From JBBSGD01 sp038254435 (GTDB taxonomy: Bacteria > Actinomycetota > CADDZG01 > WHSQ01), in NCBI GenBank assembly GCA_038254435.1, contig JBBSGD010000034.1, positions 1-21,158 on the forward strand: a DNA stretch of 21,158 bases, given 5' to 3'. Positions 15,363 through 21,158 of this stretch are shown piece by piece. How positions within the stretch are numbered: the first letter of the stretch is position 1; each line of letters opens with the position of its first letter. Under the pieces are notes generated by a model. It did not search any database, was not told the origin of the DNA, and saw nothing but the letters and a program-made list of their open reading frames with translations. A program made the translations under genes and the position numbers.

Positions 15363-16023
15363 TCAACTCATCCAGCCTCTCGCGCATCCGCCGGGCTGCG
15401 GCAGGTGCATCCACTCCGTCGAAAACGGCGCTGCCGGCCACGATGATGGCGGCCCCGGCCTCCACGACCTCGGCCACTCTGGCAAGCTTGACGCCGCCGT
15501 CTACCTCGATATCGGCCGGTGAGCCGGACTTCTGGACCCTGGAGGCGACTTCGGCGATCTTGGGGACTACGAATTCTAGGAAGTCCTGCCCTCCGAACCC
15601 GGGTCGGACCGTCATCATGAGGACCACCTCGATGTCGCCGAGGTGGGCGGTGGCGGCTGCCGGCTCCACGTCGGGATGGATCGCTATGCCCGCCCCGGCT
15701 CCCGCCTGCTTGATCACCTCGATGGTGCCGGCAACATCGTTCGTCACCTCCGGGTGAAACGAGATCCGGTTCGCTCCCGCGTCCGCGAACCTCGACGCGT
15801 ACGCGTCCGGATCCTCGATCATCAGATGGACGTGGATGGGCAGGTCACAGGAGCGGCGCACCGCCTCGACCGTCGCAGGGCCAAAGGTTAGGTTGTCGAC
15901 GTAGTGACCGTCCATAACGTCGAGATGAAACCAGTCGGCGTAGGGGGCAACGCTTGCTACTTCGTCGCCGAGGCGCGCGAAGTCGGCGGTGAGAATGGAC
16001 GGAGCGAGCCGCAAGCGAGGCAT
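15337..16023 (-). CDS. rpe: Ribulose-phosphate 3-epimerase
   Basis: Interconverts D-ribulose 5-phosphate and D-xylulose 5-phosphate in the pentose phosphate pathway (228 aa, TIM barrel, metal-dependent). Motifs seen: APSILTADF, the metal/catalytic segment HLDVMDGHYVDNLTFGP (H33, D35), HVHLMIEDPD, the phosphate loop MMTVRPGFGGQDF, and IEVDGG with the second catalytic Asp, ending with AGSAVF. The ATG has an AAGGG SD 6 nt upstream. It lies 57 nt after fmt. Other actinobacteria often have rsmB (fmu) in between, which is absent here. Its place next to the rib genes fits the shared substrate Ru5P. Confidence 0.96.
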   Translation of the reverse strand: MPRLRLAPSILTADFARLGDEVASVAPYADWFHLDVMDGHYVDNLTFGPATVEAVRRSCDLPIHVHLMIEDPDAYASRFADAGANRISFHPEVTNDVAGTIEVIKQAGAGAGIAIHPDVEPAAATAHLGDIEVVLMMTVRPGFGGQDFLEFVVPKIAEVASRVQKSGSPADIEVDGGVKLARVAEVVEAGAAIIVAGSAVFDGVDAPAAARRMRERLDELNARTSENG

Positions 16024-16080
16024 GAATTCCCTTTCCGTCGTCTCGAGGGCTCTATGGGGCCCGGCGCCGTCAGCGGAGCA

Positions 16081-17004
16081 TTACACGAATCGATCCCCGC
16101 GCGACAGGCGCAGGCCGTTCGCCAGCTCCCGGCCCGTCATTCTCCTTCCCCCTGCGGCTTGCACCTCCGTCAGAGCGAGGGTCGCGCTCCCGGTCCCGGC
16201 ATGCAGCTCGCCTTCTTGTGCGATCTCGCCCGGCCCGAGGCCCTCGCCGCTCGGCGCCGGCGCGGCGCCGTGCACCTTGACGCGTCGCTCTCGCAGGGTC
16301 GTCCATGCCCCCGGCTCGGGGTTCAGCGCACGCACGAGATCGGCGATCCGATGCGCAGGCTCGGACCAGTCGATGCGGGCCTCTTGCGAGGTCGGCTTGG
16401 GGGCGTAGGTGGCGGAGACGTGGTCCTGCGGCTGGGGATCTATCTCGGCGCGCCCGTACCGTCCGAGGATGTCCACGAGAAGCCGCGCCCCGAGCGCCGC
16501 GAGCCTCTCGCCGAGGGAGCCGCCGGTATCGAAGGGCCCGATCGGCTCGGGCACGGAGGCGAGCACCGGCCCTTCGTCCATGCCCGCCGTCAGCACCATG
16601 ATCGAGACGCCGGTCTCGGTCTTGCCGTCCATGATCGCCCGCTGCACGGGCGCGGCCCCGCGATACTCGGGCAGCAGCGAGAAGTGCACGTTGACGAAGC
16701 CGAGCCGGGGGACGTCGAGCAGCGCCTGGGGCAGGATCTTGCCGTAGGCGACCGCGACGGCGACATCGGGGGCAAGGCGTTCAAGAGTGGCGCGGAGCAC
16801 CGGGTCGCCAGCACGTGGCGGCTGCAGCACTTGGAGGCCGGCGGCCCACGCAACCCTCTTGACCGGCGGGAGGCTAACGGACATGCCTCGTCCCGCCGGC
16901 CGATCGGGGTTGGTGACCGCCGCAACGACTTCGTGCTCCGAGGCCGTCAGGGCATTCAGGCTCGGCACCGCCCAGACCGGGGTGCCGAAGAACACGACCC
17001 TCAG
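16081..17004 (-). CDS. fmt: Methionyl-tRNA formyltransferase (probable CTG start)
   Basis: Formylates initiator Met-tRNA using 10-formyl-THF (307 aa). The catalytic domain has RVVFFGTPVWAVPSL at the N-terminus, the SLPPVK substrate segment, NVHFSLLPEYRGAAP with N105 and H107, and GMDEG with D143. The C-terminal OB-like tRNA-binding domain spans about 205-307. No ATG is near the expected start. Family alignment places the first residue at a CTG (17004-17002), two residues before VVFF. An SD AGGAG lies 5 nt before it, and the CTG overlaps the def stop as CTGA, the same overlap type used by its neighbours. The alternative GTG at 16995 would cut the first strand and has no properly spaced SD. The frame is open much further upstream, but only over def. 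Confidence 0.94.
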   Translation of the reverse strand: MRVVFFGTPVWAVPSLNALTASEHEVVAAVTNPDRPAGRGMSVSLPPVKRVAWAAGLQVLQPPRAGDPVLRATLERLAPDVAVAVAYGKILPQALLDVPRLGFVNVHFSLLPEYRGAAPVQRAIMDGKTETGVSIMVLTAGMDEGPVLASVPEPIGPFDTGGSLGERLAALGARLLVDILGRYGRAEIDPQPQDHVSATYAPKPTSQEARIDWSEPAHRIADLVRALNPEPGAWTTLRERRVKVHGAAPAPSGEGLGPGEIAQEGELHAGTGSATLALTEVQAAGGRRMTGRELANGLRLSRGDRFV

Positions 17005-17534
17005 AGGCTCTCCTCGGCCGGCGGACGGGGGGGCACGGCCCTCAGCCCGAGCGCTTCCTCGCGCAGTGTCCTGAGCGCCTCCTTGCGATGGCTTTCGCCG
17101 AGGTGGTCGATGAACAGAACTCCATCGAGGTGGTCTATCTCGTGCTGGCACACACGCGCAAGCAAATCGAACGCTTCGAGGAGCACGGGCTCGCCGTTCG
17201 CATCGCGGCCCTCGACGACGACCTCGGAGCTGCGCTCGACCTCGTAGGCGATGCCGGGAAGAGACAAGCAACCCTCTTCGTCGACCTCGGTGGCTTCCGA
17301 GCGGGACACGATCGCGGGATTGATCAGCACCCCGTGCTCCTCTCCGACCTCCCACACGAAGATCCGTTCCAACACCCCCACCTGCGGTCCGGCCAGCCCG
17401 ACCCCGGGCGCGCTGCGCATCGTGTCGAGCATGTCCTGCGCAAGACGCCGGTGCGCGTCGGTGACCCTATCGATAGAGCGCGCGCGCTGGCGCAGCGAGG
17501 GATCGCCGAACTCCCTGATTCTGAGGATCGCCAC
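17001..17534 (-). CDS. def: Peptide deformylase
   Basis: Removes the formyl group from nascent proteins (177 aa, metal enzyme). The three motifs are present: GVGLAGPQVG (Q51; a Gly replaces the usual second Ala), EGCLSLPG (metal ligand C89) and QHEIDHLDG (H131, E132, H135). A GTG start at 17534 is chosen because GGAGG lies 6 nt before it and the protein then begins AILRIREFGDPSLR as in other deformylases; 46 upstream codons lack family sequence. It lies 82 nt after priA and overlaps fmt by 4 nt, so the enzymes that add and remove the formyl group are co-expressed. Confidence 0.96.
   Translation of the reverse strand: MAILRIREFGDPSLRQRARSIDRVTDAHRRLAQDMLDTMRSAPGVGLAGPQVGVLERIFVWEVGEEHGVLINPAIVSRSEATEVDEEGCLSLPGIAYEVERSSEVVVEGRDANGEPVLLEAFDLLARVCQHEIDHLDGVLFIDHLGESHRKEALRTLREEALGLRAVPPRPPAEESL
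17010..17014 (-). promoter_or_regulatory. Shine-Dalgarno sequence that supports the fmt CTG start
   Basis: AGGAG on the minus strand, 5 nt from the CTG at 17004-17002 and within the last codons of def. It is 14 nt from the competing GTG at 16995, too far for good initiation. Confidence 0.65.
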
Positions 17535-17616
17535 AACTTGCCTCCCGCGTACCCGAGTGCGCTCTCCAACCCGCGCCGGCCGGCGTCCACGATAAGCGAC
17601 CCCGATCCAGCCGGCC

Positions 17617-19563
17617 TCAGCGGGGGTCGACGTCGATGCGCAGCCGGTCCGAAGGGCCGAGACCCGACGCAATGGTCCTCAGCGCCGCCGCGACGGGCAT
17701 GGCATCCGGGCACTTGACCAGCATGTCGAGGCCGGGCTCCCCTCCCGCCCGCAGCGGGATCGGTCCCAGCACCGTGCCGCCGGCCGCGCGGCACGCACCG
17801 GCGGCGGACTCGGCAAGCGACTCGCGCCGCTCACCGAAAGCGGTCACCTTGACCAGCTCAGAGTACGGCGGGTAGCCAAGCTCGCGCCGGTGCTCGAGCT
17901 CGCGCCGCAGCCAGAAGCGGTAATCGCCGCGCGCTACCGCCTGCACCGCATGGTGCCCGTGGTCGGCGCACTGGATCACGATCCGGCCGCCGCGGCTCGC
18001 GGGCCCGGCCCACTCGGCCATCGCTGCGAGGGCCTGGTGGGCGTTCTCGGCGGCGCGGAAGTCGGGCCTGCGTATGAGGGCATCGGCGTCCAGCACCCCA
18101 ACCAGCGACACGGCAGGACGAATGGCCGTCTTGGTCCCGATCCAGGTGGTCACGTAGATGTCGGCGGGCGCCGTGCTCGGGCCCTCTTGGGCGAGGACCT
18201 CTGGGTCCATGCGCACGACGTGCGCGCGCGGAAAGGAGCGCGCCACCTGATCCGCGAGGCGTTCGCTGCCCGCCCCGAGGTAGCGCCACTCAGAGGCCCC
18301 GCAGGCCGGGCAGGCGTCGGGCGCCGGGCGGGCGAGCCCGCAGCGGGGACAGCGCACCCGCCGGGCCGAACGATCGTAGGCAAGTCCCGCCTCGCAGCGC
18401 GGGCACCGCAGCGAGCGCCGGCAGGCTGCGCACCACAACGAACGCGCAAAGCCGCTCCGGGGAACGAGCAGCGCGACGCTGTCGCCGGTCGCGAGCGTCT
18501 CCTTGATCCGCTGATGCAGCTCGTGCGACAAGGACCGCTCGTGCGGAGCGTCGACGAGCTCGACGATGGGTCGAGCGGCTCGCTCCGCGTCGCGTGGAGG
18601 AGCAACGAGGCCAACCGCGCCCGCTGCCGCCGCGTAGCCCGTCTCGAGCGTCGGGGACGAATCGATCAGGACGCACACGGCGCCCTGTAGCCGAGCACGC
18701 TCGACCGCGACGCGCCGTGCGTCGTAGCGGGGCGACCGGTCGGAGCGGTAGCTGCGGTGCGCTTCCTCGTCCACGACGAGCAGCGCAAGCTCGGGGCTCG
18801 GGGCCAGCACGGCGGCTCTTCCGCCCGCTCCGAGCCCGTGCCCGGAGGCGAGAGCCAGCCACGCCGCTGCCCGCTCGCGCGCGGGACGAGAAGTATCCAC
18901 GCGCGCGGCCTGAATGCCGAGCGACTCGATGACCTCGGATCCATAGCGCACCTCCGGCACCGCCACGATGGCGGCGCCGCGACCCGCTCGTCCGGCGGCC
19001 GCCACGAGATCGGCGATCAACTCCGAGTGGTCCTGGCCCGGGAGCGTTCGAAGGCTCCACGTGCCGGGGGCTTGCGACTCGATTGCATGCAGCAGCGCGG
19101 CGCCTCCTTCGTAGCGTTCGAGGAGGCTCGAGGAGGGCCGCGGCGACAAGGCAATCGCGGGCCGCGCCGGTGCGCGCACACCGGGCGGCTCGAAGCGCTG
19201 CATGACCGCGGCGAGGGGCACGACGTAGCGCGCCGCCATCCACCGGGCCAGAGAGATCAAGGGGGGCGGGCAGACGCTCTGCTCTACGACCACCGCCTTT
19301 ACCGGCAGCAGGCGGCGCTGCGGCTCGACGTCGCCCGGCACCTCGGTCACGCCGGTCACGATTCCCCGCACCCGGCGCCCGCCGAAGGGCACCCGCACCA
19401 GGGAGCCGGTCGTCAGCGAGCCTGCAAGCTCGTTCGGGACGAGGTAGTCGAACGTCTTGTCCACCCGCCACGCGGTGACGAAGGGAACCACCGCGGCAAC
19501 GATTTTCCGTCCGGAGTTGCTGCGCCCGCCGTGCTCAGGAATCGGAGCACAGCCGGCGGAGGT
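17617..19563 (-). CDS. priA: PriA-like primosomal protein N' lacking helicase motifs
   Basis: A homologue of the replication-restart protein PriA (648 aa). The N-terminal DNA-binding domain is recognisable (VDKTFDYLVP at 35-44, then GSLVRVPFGGRRVRGIV). The four CxxC zinc pairs are intact (C379/382, C388/391, C406/409, C419/422). The ATPase is not: where Walker A should be, the sequence reads LRTLPGQDHSEL (172-183). The DEEH box is DEEA (266-269), and motif VI reads MAEWAGPAS instead of the Gly-Arg-rich form. Actinobacterial PriA proteins are known to lack detectable helicase motifs, so it probably acts as a DNA-binding loading factor. I chose ATG 19563, which overlaps metK by 29 nt, because the GTG at 19491 would remove part of the first conserved strand (IVAAVVPF). 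Confidence 0.88.
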   Translation of the reverse strand, partial: TSAGCAPIPEHGGRSNSGRKIVAAVVPFVTAWRVDKTFDYLVPNELAGSLTTGSLVRVPFGGRRVRGIVTGVTEVPGDVEPQRRLLPVKAVVVEQSVCPPPLISLARWMAARYVVPLAAVMQRFEPPGVRAPARPAIALSPRPSSSLLERYEGGAALLHAIESQAPGTWSLRTLPGQDHSELIADLVAAAGRAGRGAAIVAVPEVRYGSEVIESLGIQAARVDTSRPARERAAAWLALASGHGLGAGGRAAVLAPSPELALLVVDEEAHRSYRSDRSPRYDARRVAVERARLQGAVCVLIDSSPTLETGYAAAAGAVGLVAPPRDAERAARPIVELVDAPHERSLSHELHQRIKETLATGDSVALLVPRSGFARSLWCAACRRSLRCPRCEAGLAYDRSARRVRCPRCGLARPAPDACPACGASEWRYLGAGSERLADQVARSFPRAHVVRMDPEVLAQEGPSTAPADIYVTTWIGTKTAIRPAVSLVGVLDADALIRRPDFRAAENAHQALAAMAEWAGPASRGGRIVIQCADHGHHAVQAVARGDYRFWLRRELEHRRELGYPPYSELVKVTAFGERRESLAESAAGACRAAGGTVLGPIPLRAGGEPGLDMLVKCPDAMPVAAALRTIASGLGPSDRLRIDVDPR

Positions 19564-20731
19564 CATCCACCCACTCGGTGCGTTCCCACGTGAAGTCCTT
19601 CTCCGAACGCCCGAAGTGCCCGTAGCTCGCCGTCGCCTGATAGATAGGCCTGCGCAGCTCGAGATCGCGCACGATGGCTGCGGGGCGCAGGTCGAAGACC
19701 TCGGCGACCGCCGCGGCGATCCGAGCGGGATCCACGGTTTCGGTGCCAAAGGTCTCGGACGAGATGGATATGGGGTGGGCGACGCCGATCGCATAGGCGA
19801 CCTGAAGCTCGAAGCGCTCTGCGAGGCCGGCGGCAACCACGTTCTTGGCCACCCAGCGCGCCGCGTAGGCGGCCGAGCGGTCCACCTTGGTCGGGTCCTT
19901 CCCCGAGAACGCCCCGCCCCCGTGGCGTGCCATGCCCCCGTAGGTGTCGATGATGATCTTGCGCCCGGTGAGCCCGGTGTCGGCGCGCGGCCCGCCTATC
20001 TCGAACACACCGGTCGGGTTTACGAGCACGCGCACGCCCGAGGCATCGAGCCCGGGCGGCACGAGAGGTTCGATGACGTGCTGCATGAGATCCGGTGTCA
20101 GCAGCGTGTCGATGTCTACGTTGGGCTGGTGCTGGGTCGACACGACCACGGTTTCGAGCGTGACCGGCTTGGTGCCTTCGTAGCCCACGGTCACCTGGGT
20201 CTTGCCATCGGGCCGCAAGTAGGGCAGGACGCCGGCCTTGCGGACCTCGGAGAGACGCTGCGCGAAACGATGTGCGAGCCAGATCGGCATCGGCATCAGA
20301 TCGTCGTTGTCGCTGCACGCGTAGCCGAACATCATGCCTTGATCGCCCGCGCCCTGAGTGTCGAGGGGATCTCCCTCGGTATCGCCGTGGCGCTGCTCGT
20401 AGGGGTTCGTGACGCCCTGGTCGATGTCGGGTGACTGCTCCTGGATTGCCACCGACACACCACAAGTCTCTCCGTCGAAACCGATCTTGGACGAGGTGTA
20501 GCCAATGTCGGTGATGGTGCGCCGCACCACCGCCGGTATGTCCACGTAGGTAGAGGTGGTGATCTCCCCCGCCACCATGACGAGCCCGGTCGTGAGCAGC
20601 GTCTCGCACGCGACCCGCCCGAAAGGATCATCGGCCAGGATCTCGTCCAACACTGCGTCCGAGATCTGGTCCGCCATCTTGTCGGGGTGACCTTCGGTCA
20701 CCGACTCCGACGTGAACAGCCTTCGAGCCAT
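19535..20731 (-). CDS. metK: S-adenosylmethionine synthetase
   Basis: Makes SAM from methionine and ATP (398 aa, tetramer, Mg and K dependent). Typical motifs: RRLFTSESVTEGHPDK (H15), GAGDQGMMFGYA, and the phosphate-binding loop GGGAFSGKDPTKVDRSAAY. The chosen ATG gives the family N-terminus and has an AGAGG SD 8 nt before it; nine more open codons exist upstream. The metK-priA-def-fmt-rpe order matches mycobacteria, as I recall. I looked for a SAM riboswitch in the 145-nt leader and did not recognise one. Confidence 0.97.
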   Translation of the reverse strand: MARRLFTSESVTEGHPDKMADQISDAVLDEILADDPFGRVACETLLTTGLVMVAGEITTSTYVDIPAVVRRTITDIGYTSSKIGFDGETCGVSVAIQEQSPDIDQGVTNPYEQRHGDTEGDPLDTQGAGDQGMMFGYACSDNDDLMPMPIWLAHRFAQRLSEVRKAGVLPYLRPDGKTQVTVGYEGTKPVTLETVVVSTQHQPNVDIDTLLTPDLMQHVIEPLVPPGLDASGVRVLVNPTGVFEIGGPRADTGLTGRKIIIDTYGGMARHGGGAFSGKDPTKVDRSAAYAARWVAKNVVAAGLAERFELQVAYAIGVAHPISISSETFGTETVDPARIAAAVAEVFDLRPAAIVRDLELRRPIYQATASYGHFGRSEKDFTWERTEWVDDLRRLCSDS

Positions 20732-20852
20732 GCTCAAGTCCTCTCGTTCCAGGGCCACATCGTTCCCAGGGGCACCGCGGCCCCCAGAAGCTACCCTTCC
20801 CAGGCCGACAGAAGGTCAGCTCCCTGGCTTCTTTGCATCGTAATGGAGGCCA

Positions 20853-20864
20853 CGCCACGTGGCG
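20853..20864. repeat. 12-bp perfect palindrome upstream of metK
   Basis: CGCCACGTGGCG lies just after the stop of the upstream gene, flanked by a further inverted pair (20846-20850 with 20866-20870). It may be an operator site or part of a terminator-like stem for the upstream gene, but no T-run follows on the minus strand, so a standard intrinsic terminator is not supported. Confidence 0.5.
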
Positions 20865-20876
20865 CGCCTCTCGCCT

Positions 20877-21158
20877 TTAGCCTTGTCCGCTGGGGGTGGG
20901 AGTTGGATCTCCCGGCGGGCTCCCGCTCGGTGACGGTGAGGGTCCCCAGGTGTCCGAGCTAGCGTCGAAGGTCGCCTGCTCCCCGGACGTTTCCGACTCG
21001 ACCGTCACGAGGGGATTATCGACCGAAACGATCTTGAGCGGACCTAGGATCGGGGCCTTGTAGTCGTCTTCAGAGGTTCTCGTCTGCGTGTAGATATCCC
21101 ATACCCACACCTCGATCAGTCCCTGGGACGGGTCCTGCGCCGGCGAACCTGCGTAGAC
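20877..21158 (-). CDS. Unknown protein, C-terminal fragment (runs off the window)
   Basis: The frame is open from the right window edge to a TAA at 20877, giving 93 residues of a C-terminus. About 65 residues look beta-strand-rich, with alternating Val/Ile and Thr (for example GLIEVWVWDIYTQTRTS and KIVSVDNPLVTVESETSGE). They are followed by a low-complexity Pro/Ser/Gly/Thr tail of about 25 residues. This composition suggests a secreted or surface protein, but the N-terminus is outside the window, so no signal peptide can be checked. I do not recognise the family. A GTG at 21110 exists but there is no reason to place the start there. It is upstream of metK on the same strand, about 145 nt away. 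Confidence 0.7.
   Translation of the reverse strand, partial: VYAGSPAQDPSQGLIEVWVWDIYTQTRTSEDDYKAPILGPLKIVSVDNPLVTVESETSGEQATFDASSDTWGPSPSPSGSPPGDPTPTPSGQG

Noticed and set aside
15904..17247. A 447-codon plus-strand open frame opposite fmt, def and rpe.
   Set aside because: Antisense shadow with no domain; the minus-strand genes carry complete catalytic motifs.
19457..20434. A 325-codon plus-strand open frame opposite metK.
   Set aside because: Antisense shadow of metK without recognisable domains or an SD.
20732..20876. A SAM riboswitch before metK.
   Set aside because: I looked for the conserved cores of known SAM riboswitches and did not recognise any; only repeats and a palindrome are visible.
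1..21158. A defence system, CRISPR array, mobile element or biosynthetic cluster.
   Set aside because: All genes but the edge fragment can be assigned to core families or a known domain of unknown function; no direct-repeat array, transposase, integrase or tRNA-linked site was seen.

Overview
This window is a chromosomal core-gene segment from a high-GC Gram-positive bacterium, almost certainly an actinobacterium (Actinomycetota), probably an uncultured or deep-branching member. The evidence is the very high GC content, a PriA homologue that has lost its helicase motifs (an actinobacterial trait), actinobacterial-type RibBA and IF3 sequences, and a gene order that joins two known actinobacterial neighbourhoods: metK-priA-def-fmt-rpe-rib and infC-rpmI-rplT-rRNA methyltransferase-kinase-pheS-pheT-arg-mpg. 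Nearly everything is on the minus strand. Only a penicillin-binding protein at the left end and a DUF1844-type gene in the middle are on the plus strand. I see no tRNA, rRNA, CRISPR array, insertion sequence, phage gene or attachment site.

Layout from left to right. (1) 25-2325 (+): a bifunctional class A PBP with an N-terminus that looks like a lipoprotein signal. (2) 2332-10168 (-): the translation operon, read right to left as infC, rpmI, rplT, TrmH/SpoU-type rRNA methyltransferase, soluble histidine kinase, pheS, pheT, argF and mpg. Its leader (about 10170-10420) holds a TATAAT box, an attenuator-like terminator hairpin and a second hairpin. infC starts at an ATC codon behind a strong Shine-Dalgarno sequence. 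(3) 10447-11019 (+): a DUF1844-type gene, transcribed divergently from infC. (4) 11150-14851 (-): the riboflavin operon, an FMN riboswitch followed by ribD, ribE, ribBA and ribH, ending at an intrinsic terminator. (5) 14910-21158 (-): an open C-terminal fragment of an unknown protein at the window edge, then metK, priA, def, fmt, rpe and a stand-alone response regulator.

The genes serve linked central functions. metK supplies S-adenosylmethionine. fmt and def add and remove the N-formyl group of initiator Met. infC, rpmI, rplT and pheST serve translation. rpe belongs to the pentose phosphate pathway and can supply Ru5P, which RibBA uses, so rpe beside the rib genes makes metabolic sense. Neighbours are tightly packed, often with 4-nt stop/start overlaps (ATGA, GTGA and, for fmt, CTGA), which implies translational coupling.

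I do not see a new defence or biosynthetic system. The points of most interest are regulatory and evolutionary: the infC leader with a probable attenuator and ATC start, a divergent promoter with a symmetric -10 element, a probable CTG start for fmt, a complete FMN riboswitch with a visible SD-sequestering helix, a sensorless kinase and an output-less response regulator placed inside two housekeeping operons, and argF left alone between pheT and mpg where other actinobacteria carry a whole arginine cluster.
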